From UBA1181 sp963631545 (GTDB lineage Bacteria; Bacteroidota; Bacteroidia; Bacteroidales; Paludibacteraceae), in NCBI GenBank assembly GCA_963631545.1, contig CAVGRN010000001.1, positions 1 to 64,000 on the forward strand: a stretch of 64,000 bases of DNA, written 5' to 3'. Positions 35,830 to 45,200 of this stretch are shown here, piece by piece. The translations under genes were made by a program, and so were the position numbers. Under the pieces are notes generated by a model. It saw only the letters and a program-made list of their open reading frames with translations. It was not told the DNA's origin and made no database searches. The first letter of the stretch is position 1. Each line of letters starts with the position of its first letter.

Positions 35830-37272
35830 TTATGCGTTATTTTCTTGTGGACCTGGTTGTACGCCCAATTCCTGCGCTTTTTTGAGCATGAACTCAAAGG
35901 CGGGGTCGTGTTCATTCGGAATCACACCATCTAAGATGGCGTCTTTGATGGCGGTTTTGATGGTTCCGACAATGGCGCAAGGCTGTAGGTTGAGCGTTTT
36001 CATGATTTCTTCGCCCGAAACTGGCGGCTGGAAGTTTCTGATTCGGTCTTTCTCCTCTATTTCCTTCAATTTACGCTGTACGTTTGCGTAGTTTTCCTTG
36101 TAGCGTCTCACGCGCTCCGGGTTTTTAGAGGTGATGTCTGCTTGGCAGAGAATCATCAGTGAGTCGATGTCGTCGCCGGCGTCGAAGAGGAGTCTTCGCA
36201 CGGCAGAGTCGGTTACCACATCCTCTACCAGTGAGATTGGACGCATGTGGAGCAACACCATTTTCTCCACGAATTTCATTTTTTCGTTGGTCGGCAATTT
36301 CAGGCGCTTGAATATCTTCGGCACCATTTTTCCACCCACGAAATTGTGGTTGTGGAATGTCCACCCGATTTTTTCCACCCAGCGTTTGGTGGCAGGTTTG
36401 CCGACGTCGTGCAGCAATGCTGCCCATCGTAACCAAAGGTCATTTGATTTTTCGGCGACGCTATCTAACACTTGCAGTGTGTGGAGGAAATTGTTTTTGT
36501 GTCCCTTCCCGTCGCGTTCCTCTGTGCCTTGCAAAGCGTGTATTTCGGGAAGGATGATTTCCAGCAGTCCGCATCGCTCCAACAGTTCGAACCCGATGGA
36601 GGGTTTGGGCGATGCCATGATTTTGTTCAACTCTTCTACAATGCGTTCTTGCGAGATGATTTCGATGCGCTGTTTCATGCGCGACAGTGCGTCGAATGTT
36701 TTTTGTTCGATGTAAAATGATAGTTGGGTGGCGAAGCGTATGCACCGCATCATTCGCAGAGGGTCGTCGCTGAAGGTTATGTCGGGGTCTAATGGTGTGC
36801 GGATGATTCTGTTCTCTAAGTCATCCATACCGTTGAAAGGGTCTAAGAGCTCGCCGAAGCGGCTGCTGTTCAGACAGAGTGCCATGGCGTTGATGGTGAA
36901 GTCTCGGCGGTTCTGGTCGTCCTCCAATGTCCCGTCCTCCACGATGGGGTTTCTTGAATCGGCGCGGTACGACTCTTTTCTTGCGCCCACAAACTCCACT
37001 TCGATGTGCTTCAGCTTCACTTGGGCGGTGCCGAAATTCTTGAAAACCGCCAATGTGCTGCCTTTCCACGCTTTAGAAAAGGCTTCTGCCACGGCGATTC
37101 CCGAGCCTACCACCACGACATCAATGTCGACGGAGGGTCGTTCGAGGAAGATGTCGCGCACGAATCCCCCGATGACGTAGCAATCTACTTTCAGTTCGTC
37201 CGCGACTTCCGATATTAGTCGGAACACTTTGTTATCCAAATATTTTTCCGCTTCAAGATTACACTTATCCAT
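35830..37272 (-). CDS. cca: CCA tRNA nucleotidyltransferase with HD domain
   Basis: The enzyme adds or repairs the 3' CCA end of tRNA, or in some lineages adds part of it. The 480-residue protein has the class II nucleotidyltransferase head (about residues 20-160) with VIGGFVRDIFLERPSVDIDVVV, where DxD binds magnesium. An RRDFTINAMAL motif and an R-x-x-R region (DDPLRMMRCIRFA) follow. The C-terminal HD domain (about 255-400) has ALLHDVGKPATKRW. The combination is typical of Bacteroidota Cca/PcnB-type proteins, and a CCA-adding role is more likely than poly(A) polymerase. It is followed by the small basic gene. Confidence 0.94.
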   Translation of the reverse strand: MDKCNLEAEKYLDNKVFRLISEVADELKVDCYVIGGFVRDIFLERPSVDIDVVVVGSGIAVAEAFSKAWKGSTLAVFKNFGTAQVKLKHIEVEFVGARKESYRADSRNPIVEDGTLEDDQNRRDFTINAMALCLNSSRFGELLDPFNGMDDLENRIIRTPLDPDITFSDDPLRMMRCIRFATQLSFYIEQKTFDALSRMKQRIEIISQERIVEELNKIMASPKPSIGFELLERCGLLEIILPEIHALQGTEERDGKGHKNNFLHTLQVLDSVAEKSNDLWLRWAALLHDVGKPATKRWVEKIGWTFHNHNFVGGKMVPKIFKRLKLPTNEKMKFVEKMVLLHMRPISLVEDVVTDSAVRRLLFDAGDDIDSLMILCQADITSKNPERVRRYKENYANVQRKLKEIEEKDRIRNFQPPVSGEEIMKTLNLQPCAIVGTIKTAIKDAILDGVIPNEHDPAFEFMLKKAQELGVQPGPQENNA

Positions 37273-37336
37273 CTTAATCCAAAATCCTGTATTATGGCTT
37301 GTTTTACAATTTGATGCCGGTCAACGGCGATTTATA

Positions 37337-38722
37337 TTATTTGCTGCGGACGAGGTTGATCGTTCCTTTTTTGTTGTATGATATTCCGTCCGTTCCGGTG
37401 GCTTTGATTACGTAGAAGTAGGTTCCAACATGCGCCGCCCGTCCGTTAGCGGTGGTGCCGTCCCAACCCTTGGTGATATCGTCCGACTCGTAGACTCGGC
37501 GCCCCCATTGGTCGTAGATGCAGCAGTAGAAACTCTTGATGGAGCGGTATGCCACGCGGAACTCGTCGTTCGTACCGTCGCCGTTCGGTGTGAAGGTGTT
37601 GGGGATATAGAGGTCGGAAGTGGCGATTTGGAAACAGCCATACGACTTGTGTTCGCAGACGCTGTCGTTTCGTATATTGCTCACTGTGAGTTCTATGCAG
37701 TACATACCAGGGTCTGACACGATGTATGCGTTCACATCTTTTTCGAACAGCACGAACGCACTTCTGAAATCGCCTCGGGTAGCGTTTTCGCCTTGGGCGA
37801 TCGCCCACTCGTAGTGGTTGGTCATAGCGTTTGATCTGCTTACGAAGTTCAGTTCCAACGGCCCTGACGAACGGAAATTTGACACGTTATTGAGGGCTTC
37901 TGCCGATGATTCTACGAACTGCAAGCGGATTTCAGAGCCTTGCTCTCCTTCGTGAATCTGCGCAGAGTCTGTCTCAACGACGGGATATGCCACTACCGCC
38001 TGGGTGAAGAATGTGTCGGTCAGTATCTTCTGAAGGGTTCTTTCTGCGGAGATATCCTCTACTTCGAATGGCGTGTCGACGTATGGGAACTGCTCTAACG
38101 TGATGTTGTCTGCGCCAGAGGCTTCGGTTGTGATGTCGGTTATTTTAGGGTCTTCGTCCCCTTCCGCCAACCAAGATTGGTATTTCACTTTGAGGGTGCG
38201 TTCCACTTCCTTTTCGTTACCGTATTGTGTGCGGTAAGTGATTGTTGGTGAGAATGATAACTGCAAATCTTCGCAAAGCACAGTGTCTTTTGCCCAGGTT
38301 ATAGAGTCGATTTTCAGATAGTCAGTCAGCCAGGTGAAGGCCTTGCACGGACTTCCGGCATCGCAGGTTGAGTCGCCATATTGCACCAAATATCCGGCGT
38401 TGCTTGCCATTTTTTTTAGCGTAATAGATGAACTGTCGGCGGAGAAAGCCCACTCGTTGGCAGGCAATTCCTTCTCAATCGGGATAATCTCGTCGCCGTT
38501 GGTGTTGAATGTTACTTTGAAGCATTTGCAATTGGTGAGCATTCCTTTATTTAAGGTGAAAAGGATGTCGGTGTGGGTAGTGTCGAGGTTCGTCCTAAGT
38601 AGGCAGGCGCCTTTTGATGCGTAGGCGAAGCCATCGGCTTCTGTTGCGAAAGAAAAAGTCTGGGCGTGCACAGCCGTGCCAGAAAGCAATATCAAAATAG
38701 GAAATAGGACGCGTTTCAGCAT
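37337..38722 (-). CDS. Gliding-associated secreted protein with CHU_C tail, 461 aa
   Basis: The 461-residue protein has a signal peptide (residues 1-20) and a mature region of mixed beta structure with several Cys residues. It ends in a gliding-motility-associated C-terminal domain from about residue 375: IPNTFTPNGDGTNDEFRV, then CIYDQWGRRVYESDDITKGW. This tail predicts export through the type IX secretion system. The body is not recognised, but a PKD-like fold at about 290-360 (RDFRSAFVLFEKDVNAYIV) is possible. It is the second such protein here, after the 1367-residue one. It has its own promoter-like box about 95 bp upstream. Confidence 0.88.
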   Translation of the reverse strand: MLKRVLFPILILLSGTAVHAQTFSFATEADGFAYASKGACLLRTNLDTTHTDILFTLNKGMLTNCKCFKVTFNTNGDEIIPIEKELPANEWAFSADSSSITLKKMASNAGYLVQYGDSTCDAGSPCKAFTWLTDYLKIDSITWAKDTVLCEDLQLSFSPTITYRTQYGNEKEVERTLKVKYQSWLAEGDEDPKITDITTEASGADNITLEQFPYVDTPFEVEDISAERTLQKILTDTFFTQAVVAYPVVETDSAQIHEGEQGSEIRLQFVESSAEALNNVSNFRSSGPLELNFVSRSNAMTNHYEWAIAQGENATRGDFRSAFVLFEKDVNAYIVSDPGMYCIELTVSNIRNDSVCEHKSYGCFQIATSDLYIPNTFTPNGDGTNDEFRVAYRSIKSFYCCIYDQWGRRVYESDDITKGWDGTTANGRAAHVGTYFYVIKATGTDGISYNKKGTINLVRSK

Positions 38723-38815
38723 TTTGTCTTAAATCTCAGGTCTGTGAAAAGACCGATTGGGTTTAAAAAATTCGGGATGTTTCACGGAGAAAAAAATTCC
38801 CCCATCCTAATTTTA

Positions 38816-38823
38816 CAAAGGTA
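38816..38823 (-). promoter_or_regulatory. Putative -7 promoter box (TACCTTTG on the minus strand)
   Basis: CAAAGGTA on the plus strand is TACCTTTG on the coding strand, about 94 bp before the 461-residue protein's start codon. This implies a leader of roughly 85 nt. Confidence 0.45.
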
Positions 38824-38987
38824 CACAATTTATCCGAAATCTTGTCTGTGGTGGCGATAATCTGCGTTGCCGTTGTTTCAAATTTTTCAATCTTGTGTTT
38901 CTGAAATTTGCTTCATTCCCATTGAATCGATATTTTCGCAGAGGTTTTTCCGCCCGAGCATTGGGTGGCTGTGAAAATGACATTCAG

Positions 38988-39407
38988 ATGGATTCGTACG
39001 ATGATTTCTTTTCTCGAAAAAACATTCGATGCACCGCTGTCAGGCAGTTGGTCTTGGAGGCGGCTTCGCATTTCGACTATGCGTTTTCGCTTTCAGATTT
39101 AGAGCAGAAACTGCCCACTGTGGGTAAATCCTCCATTTTCCGCACGCTTATGCACTTCAAGGAGAAGGAGGCGATACACGAGATTGACGATGGAAGCGGG
39201 TCCGTGAAATATTGTCTTTGCGACTGCGACGATGAGTGCCACCACCAGCACCATGTGCATATCACCTGTACGGTTTGCAAAAAAACTTTCTGTCTGAAAA
39301 GGCTTTCCGTGCCGTTGGTAAACATTCCAAAGGATTTTGAGGTGGAGGAAATCAGTTATGTCGTGAAGGGGATTTGTTCGAAATGCATCCAAAAAACTCG
39401 TAGGTAA
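38988..39407 (+). CDS. Fur-family metal-dependent transcriptional regulator
   Basis: This 139-residue regulator has the Fur/Zur/PerR fold. A winged-helix DNA-binding domain covers residues 1-75, with VRQLVLEAASHF and GKSSIFRTLMHFKEK. A metal-binding dimerisation domain follows, with HHQHHVHITCTVCKKTFC and a final CSKC. The two Cys-x-x-Cys pairs suggest a structural zinc site, as in Zur/Fur. I set the start at 38988 (MDSYDDFF), because the in-frame extension upstream has no family similarity. It may sense zinc or iron, and no metal transporter gene is adjacent to decide. Confidence 0.88.
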   Translation: MDSYDDFFSRKNIRCTAVRQLVLEAASHFDYAFSLSDLEQKLPTVGKSSIFRTLMHFKEKEAIHEIDDGSGSVKYCLCDCDDECHHQHHVHITCTVCKKTFCLKRLSVPLVNIPKDFEVEEISYVVKGICSKCIQKTRR

Positions 39408-39828
39408 CGCTTTGAATTGGCTTTTAAAGTATCTCGGCACAATTTTTTTAGTGTTTTTTTCAACTTGATATGTTTCAATCCCAATTTTTTATTTTCATTT
39501 ATATACATTTGCATTGTTTAACATTTCAGACTTGGAAGAAAGACGTGTGAAATCTGCGGATATTTCTTCGTATTATGTTCGTTTCCTCGCCATTGCAAAG
39601 TCGAGTTAACTTGTCTTTGCTCGTTTGGTTAACGGAAAATGTTCTGTTGAAGATAATTTTCTAAGGGTCGCATCGTTAAACATTGGGCGGGAGGTTTGTA
39701 AAAGAGCAGGCTGACGCTGGGTAATGGTGTCGTCCCCGTATGGGGAGGATATCGGTTTAAAATAAAAATCATAAAGACGAATTAGGTAAGAGTTTGCGTC
39801 GCGCAAGGATGCAGGCGAGTTTTATGCC
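39408..39828. other. Intergenic region, about 420 bp
   Basis: No gene is credible here. A plus-strand -7 box (TACATTTG, 39504-39511) could start transcription toward the flavoprotein gene with a leader of about 300 nt. Two copies of GTTAAC at 39605 and 39628, and a CCCC/GGGG mini-hairpin near 39734-39745, lie in that leader. I do not recognise a riboswitch. Confidence 0.45.
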
Positions 39829-41319
39829 ATGGAGGAACGTAAGAAAATATTGATAATCGGGGGAGGCGTGTCAGGCATGTCTGTCGGGATTTACGCCCAA
39901 AGAAACGGTTTCGACTCAACAATCATTGAGAAGCACAGCATATCGGGAGGTATCTGCACCGCCTGGTTCCGTAAGAAGTATAAGTTTGATTATAGCATCC
40001 AGTGGTTGGTTGGCACGAAGGAGGGCGCGTTCCACGACACGATGTGGGAAACCGGCATTTTAGACGATAGTGTGAAAATTCTTAATTCCGAGATTCACAA
40101 CAGGAATGTGGCGAAGGATGGCTCGGACCTCATCATCTATACCGACCTCCGCAAGTGGCGCAAGTATTTGCTAACCATCGCCCCAGAGGATTTTAAGGCT
40201 ATCAGCAAACTTTGTTGCGACATCCGTTGGGCGTCCTACCTCAAGCCGTTCGACATCGCACCGGCTCTGCGCACCCCACTCCGCTACATCAAGGCGTTGT
40301 ACCACTGCTTCCCGTCGTTGTTTATGGTGTTTCGGCATAAAGACAAGACTTTTACGCAGTATATCGAGTCGCTGAAATTCAAAAATAAAACCCTGAAAGA
40401 GAAGTTGCTCAATGTTTATGGCGAGAAGAATTTCTCGTCGTATGCGTTCCTGCTGATTATGGGTTGGTATTTCAAAAAGAATGCGGGCTACCCTATGGGC
40501 GGCTCCCTGGGCGTGGCTCACCGCATGCAGGCGAAGTACGAGTCGCTTGGTGGCAAGTTTATGTTTAAAAAGGAGGTGAGCGAGATTCTTGTGGAGAACA
40601 ACCGCGCGGTGGGCGTGCGGCTGACGGATGGCTCTACTATCGAGGCCGACTATGTGGTGAGTGCCGCAGATGGCTACACCACGCTCTACAAGATGCTGAA
40701 AGGCAAGTATATATCAAAGAGGATTGATAATGTGTACAAGAACTGGCATTTGTTCAGTTCGTTTGTGCAGGTTTCCTTCGGGATAGACAAGGTGATGGAG
40801 TCGGACTATAACGTGCAGGTCATCCTTGCCGAAGGCGAGAAAATAGGCAGCACCACTCTATCTCACAACTTCCGTTTGCTGAACTACTCGTTCGACCCGA
40901 GTATGGCGCCCGAGGGTAAGACCACCATCGTCATCCGTTTCGACAGCCCGTATGATTTTTGGGAGAATTTGACGACGGAGGAGTATCAGGCGGAGAAAAA
41001 GCGAATTGAGGAGGATGCCATAAAAATGTTGGAGAAGCACTACCCGGGCAGTTCGCAACACATTGAGATATGCGATGTGGCGACTCCGCTCACTACAATC
41101 CGCTACACGGGTGCGTGGCGCGGCTCGTACGAGGGATTCCTGCCCACGCCGAAGAATATCATTGATCAGTTGGATCAGAAAATTCCGAATCTTGGCAATT
41201 TCTATTTGGCGGGGCAATGGCTCTTCCCTGGTGGCGGCATTCCGCCGTCAGTGCAGTCTGGCAAATGGGCCATCCAGCTGATTTGTCGGGACGAGAAGAA
41301 GCGGTTTGTCGCTAAATGA
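39829..41319 (+). CDS. Phytoene-desaturase-like FAD-dependent oxidoreductase
   Basis: The 496-residue flavoprotein belongs to the CrtI/CrtH/retinol-saturase-like group. The N-terminal FAD site is IIGGGVSGMSVGIYAQ (near residues 9-24), followed by IIEKHSISGGICTAW. The C-terminal FAD segment is LAGQWLFPGGGIPPSVQSGKWA. No carotenoid genes such as crtB are nearby, so the substrate is unknown. In Bacteroidota such proteins are also found in lipid or flexirubin-type pathways. It has a long upstream leader and is followed by a strong terminator that lies within the 132-bp repeat. The length is normal. Confidence 0.88.
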   Translation: MEERKKILIIGGGVSGMSVGIYAQRNGFDSTIIEKHSISGGICTAWFRKKYKFDYSIQWLVGTKEGAFHDTMWETGILDDSVKILNSEIHNRNVAKDGSDLIIYTDLRKWRKYLLTIAPEDFKAISKLCCDIRWASYLKPFDIAPALRTPLRYIKALYHCFPSLFMVFRHKDKTFTQYIESLKFKNKTLKEKLLNVYGEKNFSSYAFLLIMGWYFKKNAGYPMGGSLGVAHRMQAKYESLGGKFMFKKEVSEILVENNRAVGVRLTDGSTIEADYVVSAADGYTTLYKMLKGKYISKRIDNVYKNWHLFSSFVQVSFGIDKVMESDYNVQVILAEGEKIGSTTLSHNFRLLNYSFDPSMAPEGKTTIVIRFDSPYDFWENLTTEEYQAEKKRIEEDAIKMLEKHYPGSSQHIEICDVATPLTTIRYTGAWRGSYEGFLPTPKNIIDQLDQKIPNLGNFYLAGQWLFPGGGIPPSVQSGKWAIQLICRDEKKRFVAK

Positions 41320-41388
41320 GGTTGCAGAGAAATACGTACCTTAAAACCTTTATGCATTCCTAAACGGAAGTGGTATTTAAAAGTTCAT

Positions 41389-41423
41389 AACGAAAGACGG
41401 CACCCTCCGTCTTTCGTTTTTTT
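41389..41423 (+). terminator. Rho-independent terminator (left repeat copy)
   Basis: A perfect 12-bp stem, AACGAAAGACGG (41389-41400) with CCGTCTTTCGTT (41407-41418), has a 6-nt loop and a run of seven T. It lies about 70 bp past the flavoprotein stop codon. Confidence 0.92.
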
Positions 41424-41455
41424 ATCCCAGAGCAACCCACACAATACCCTCCTCC

Positions 41456-41487
41456 TTTGCCTATCTCCGCCTTTTTCCCTACCTTTA
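41456..41487 (+). promoter_or_regulatory. Putative promoter in the left repeat copy
   Basis: TTTG (41456-41459) and TACCTTTA (41480-41487) lie 20 bp apart. This matches the Bacteroidota -33/-7 arrangement apart from the last base of the -7 box. The equivalent copy at 42192-42223 probably drives the AlbA_2 gene. Here it would transcribe toward the 110-residue gene with a leader of about 250 nt. Confidence 0.5.
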
Positions 41488-41649
41488 AATGGGATTATTC
41501 TCTGTACGAAGTCTACGTCAATCGTAACATAAGCAGTACAAAGCGTTTTAACGCAGTCTTGTTTGCCACTATAAACAGCAGAGAATCAATTATATAGTTA
41601 TCATAGCAGAGAAACAATCGGATTTTTTTTGAAATTTGTTGCTGTAAAT

Positions 41650-41678
41650 TTTGATAATTTTTTTTTTTTTTAGATTTG
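41650..41678 (+). promoter_or_regulatory. Putative promoter with a 14-T spacer for the 110-residue gene
   Basis: TTTG (41650-41653) and TAGATTTG (41671-41678) form a -33/-7 pair with a 17-bp spacer. Most of that spacer is an uninterrupted run of 14 T (41658-41671). Slippage in such a run would change the spacing and so the promoter strength. It lies 64 bp before the start codon. Confidence 0.4.
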
Positions 41679-41742
41679 CCAAAAATCAACAATGTAAATA
41701 ATAGCCGTAAGTTGTTATAAATTTTTAAAACACAAAATTGCT

Positions 41743-42075
41743 ATGCAGGTAATTGAATTACGAAAAACTCTAAGACGTATCATTAATCAAGGTGGAGAGG
41801 ATTCCACGTTGTTTTTTTCTGATCAGGATTGTGATGTCTATACTGTCAGTTCGGTTATCCAACTTGAAACGGGAAGCATTGCTTTGATTGCTGACGACGA
41901 TGATGCTCTCGATGTAAGTGAGATATATGATGAACTCGAAGGTTATCCTAACAATGCGTTTGTATTTGTATTTTCTTCAACATTGAATTTGGCTTTTGGT
42001 ATTGCACCTGGCTTTCGTGAGGATGACGATGGAGACGTGTTTATGGATGTTCTCTATGTTTCACATGATGAATGA
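41743..42075 (+). CDS. Acidic orphan protein, 110 aa
   Basis: I do not recognise this protein. It is strongly acidic, with runs such as ADDDDALDVSEIYDELEG and REDDDGDVF. Hydrophobic strands (VSSVIQLETGSIALIA and AFVFVFSSTLNLAFGI) suggest a small alpha/beta domain. The N-terminus (MQVIELRKTLRRIINQ) is a probable amphipathic helix. No signal peptide is present, so it should be cytoplasmic. It lies alone between two copies of a 132-bp direct repeat, which suggests that the gene was inserted as a unit. Its acidity recalls immunity or anti-restriction proteins, but that is only a suggestion. Confidence 0.75.
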   Translation: MQVIELRKTLRRIINQGGEDSTLFFSDQDCDVYTVSSVIQLETGSIALIADDDDALDVSEIYDELEGYPNNAFVFVFSSTLNLAFGIAPGFREDDDGDVFMDVLYVSHDE

Positions 42076-42124
42076 AAATCTTGTGTATAGAATTCCTAAA
42101 CGGAAGTGGTATTTAAAAGTTCAT

Positions 42125-42159
42125 AACGAAAGACGGCACCCTCCGTCTTTCGTTTTTTT
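42125..42159 (+). terminator. Rho-independent terminator (right repeat copy)
   Basis: This is the same perfect 12-bp stem, 6-nt loop and T run as the left copy, here ending the 110-residue gene's transcript about 50 bp after its stop. Confidence 0.9.
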
Positions 42160-42191
42160 ATCCCAGAGCAACCCACACAATACCCTCCTCC

Positions 42192-42223
42192 TTTGCCTAT
42201 CTCCTCCTTTTTCCCTACCTTTA
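42192..42223 (+). promoter_or_regulatory. Putative promoter of the AlbA_2-domain gene (right repeat copy)
   Basis: TTTG (42192-42195), a 20-bp spacer, and TACCTTTA (42216-42223) precede the chosen start codon by about 40 bp. This is the best-spaced promoter pair seen in the window, although the last -7 base is A and not G. Confidence 0.6.
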
Positions 42224-42264
42224 CGCTTCAGACGGAACGAATCCGCCCAATTAAAATTTTTATA

Positions 42265-45200
42265 ATGCAAACCTCTCAGTATCAAAAAGGTAAGTTCTAT
42301 ACACTGCCTATACAATGTATAAAAGTTGAAGGCAAAAGTTCTTTTTTTATTGTTTTAGACGGAAATGGGCGAGAACACGCCATTAAGATGTTCGATTTCC
42401 AAAGGACGGATGCCAAAAGCCAGAACCTCAGCGAATTGTTCTGCATGGTGAAGGATGTGCACGGCGACGAGGTGGTGTTCGTCCAGAACATCGCCGAAAT
42501 GACCAAGAGCATCTACCCCAACGGCAGAACATATCCATTCACCGTCACAAGGGTTACCCCTTCCATCAACCAAGGCTTTTCTTATTATGACTTGTGGAAC
42601 GAAAACGGTGTGCCTTTCCGTCTGAGAAGTAAGGAGAAACTGCGCCCCCAACAAAAAATAGAATGTAAAATCACCCGGCCATACGCCAACAAAATCCTCT
42701 TGGAACTGACGGAGGCGAAAAGCGCCGTCGTTGTCCAAAACTTCAAATCGCTACACGAAATCCTTTCCGGGTGCGAAATTAACGATTCCTTTGCCCACCT
42801 TTTTGAACTTTATTTCGCCAAACTTTCCATTTTCGACGAGGCAAGAGACTACTATCGGAAGCGGAATCCCGAATGGGCGATAATCGCGCTGCGCTCCGTG
42901 CCAGAAATAGAAGATTGGGGATGGATAGACGCAACCGTCGTCCAAGACCTCCTCTCCGCCTACCGGAAAATCTGCCTCTACATCATCGAGGATTCAGACT
43001 ACCTACAGCAATTCCCATCGTTTGAAAAGGGAAAATACCAAAAAGCGTTAGAGGAAAAAGTGGAAATGACGGAAATCGGCGCAAAGTGCTTCGACCTTAT
43101 CAGCAATGATAAACACAAAGAGGAGGTGGATCGCATCTTTCAGAAAATCAACCTATCCGGACATCTCTACAACGCCAAGGAGAAAGTCAACTTGCTCATC
43201 TTCATTCTAATGCTGGAGCCGCAAATCCTTGAAGAGAAGATTGACGACATCCTTAACATCATCGGCAAGCAGGACATAAGCAGGTGGGACAACTATATGA
43301 CCGGACTTTTCTACTCCCTGCTCGAGGTCTACATCAACCGCAATAGAAGTCGCACCAACCGCTTAGCCACCGTCGAAAACGACCAGAGCGTGCAACTGCT
43401 GAACAAGATGATACGCGCCATCTCCTACCGCATCCTCCTCGCCAGCCAATACGAAGACAAAGACGAGGAAGGGCAATTGCTGAAGGCTATGCTCTTCCAT
43501 TACCTCGCTTTCATTCGGGGAAAAGACGCACTCGGCAACACGAGAAAAACTTTTGAACTCTCTGAGTCGCTGATTGAACGTGCGTTCACAACCTTGCTCG
43601 CCCCCGAGGAGGACATCCACGAGCTGACGTGGAACAGAGATTACACCCAAACGGAACTGCTCGCCTACCAACTTTCATTGTCCACGCCGAGCGAAATCAC
43701 TTTTGCCACCAAGACTTTCAACTCTGAGAACGCACGCTTCTCTGTCAGTCCCAACGGCATCATCCTATCGCGTATCCTCTCCTCCGATAAAGACAAAAAC
43801 GTGCTGCCCGAAGGCTTCCTCAGCTGGCACAACATACAAATCTTTTTAGACTCGTCCGTCAAACACAAAATAGACAAAAACTCAAAGTTTAAAACCTGGT
43901 GCAAGTTCTGGGACAACGTGGAGGCGGATTTGCTCGCTCCAAAGGAGTCTGTCGCCAAGCCGACCTTCAAAAAAAGATTGCCCGATGTGGGCGAGGAAAC
44001 CACCATCAGAGTGCTATACAGAGATAGTTCCACCGACCACCCGAACCGTTTCTATTGCAAAATAGAACATCCCGAACATGAAGGCTACGGTTGGATTGAT
44101 GCCTACCAAAAGGGCGGCTCCATCGGTCTGTTCCACTACAATCCCGAATTGGGTATTGAGTCGTTTTACAATGAAGACGGGAAACAATTGTTGCTCAACG
44201 TACGCGTCAACTCGCTGAGCAGTCCGAATGATGAGGTGCAGACTTGCACGTTCGACGCAATTGGTAAGATAGACAATTGCGTGCGCGAGAATGTGGGGTT
44301 CGGCGCAGAGTTCGACAGCAAAATCATTTTAGAGGCAACAGACAGGAAGGGTACGTTTCTTGCCATAACCGATGCTGGCTTCGGTGTGTTCATTTCGCAA
44401 GACGGAGCCTCGGATCCAGACATTTCATTTGGTTTGAACGACACCGTGAGAGTGCGTATCGACAATGCGAGCAACCCTTCGAAAATCCAGGGCATTGTGA
44501 TTGGCGCCGCCAACGACGATGTTTCCATCAAAACCGCCGCCGAAAGTCTTCTGCTCACCTACTGCGATGATCAGTTCTACGAGGAGACCCCCGAAGAGTT
44601 GGAGGAGGAAACTATGACGGTGGCAGAAGAACAATTCGAAGAAGACAGCATCCGCGAGATCATCAATATCTTCGCCCATAAATCGGTGTTGGAAGAAAAC
44701 TACATCATCGCCTACTCCTACCTTGCCATCGCCCGCATCCTCTCGCGTATGATTGATAGCGAGGATTTGAAACGCTACATAGACCTAAACAAGAAGGCAC
44801 TCATCTTGCGTGAAGAATATAAAGAAAACGGTAAGGTGGACGAGAATGATGTGGAAGAACTGCTGCAAGATTACGCCGATATGGCAGACTGCGCACCCTA
44901 CCCTATGCAGCGTATTGCCGAGATTCGCCTTGTCAACTGGTTTGGCCGGCAGGAGAAAAACGACGTTTTGTGGGGAATAATCAACAACCAGGAAACGAAC
45001 CTCATTTTGAAGAAGTTAGCGCGTTTGGTGCTATCGTTCAACCTGTCGGACGGGTTCGGATTCCAAAACCAGCAGAACATCATCAGCAGCAAAATGAAGA
45101 GTCTGCTGAACATCAATGTCGAAATGCCAAACATTCTTTCATTTGGCGAGGAAGACCAACTGACGGAGTTCAAAACCTCCATCGTCTACCCTCCGGAAAA

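Larger units (their letters stand above)
41356..41487. repeat. 132-bp direct repeat, left copy
   Basis: This segment matches 42092-42223 at 131 of 132 positions; the only difference is G at 41469 and T at 42205. It contains a complete terminator and a promoter-like pair. The repeat distance is 736 bp, and the two copies flank the gene for a 110-residue orphan protein. Confidence 0.95.
42092..42223. repeat. 132-bp direct repeat, right copy
   Basis: This copy follows the stop codon of the 110-residue gene by 16 bp. It contains the terminator and the promoter-like pair that precede the AlbA_2-domain gene. It matches 41356-41487 at 131 of 132 positions. Confidence 0.95.

Noticed and set aside
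39730..39750. Riboswitch in the flavoprotein leader
   Set aside because: I recognise only a small CCCC/GGGG hairpin and no conserved aptamer core.
39606..39806. 66-codon minus-strand frame before the flavoprotein gene
   Set aside because: No family features, no promoter box in the right place, and it lies in a probable leader.
41356..42223. Insertion sequence bounded by the 132-bp repeats
   Set aside because: There is no transposase, the repeats are direct and not inverted, and they contain ordinary terminator and promoter signals.
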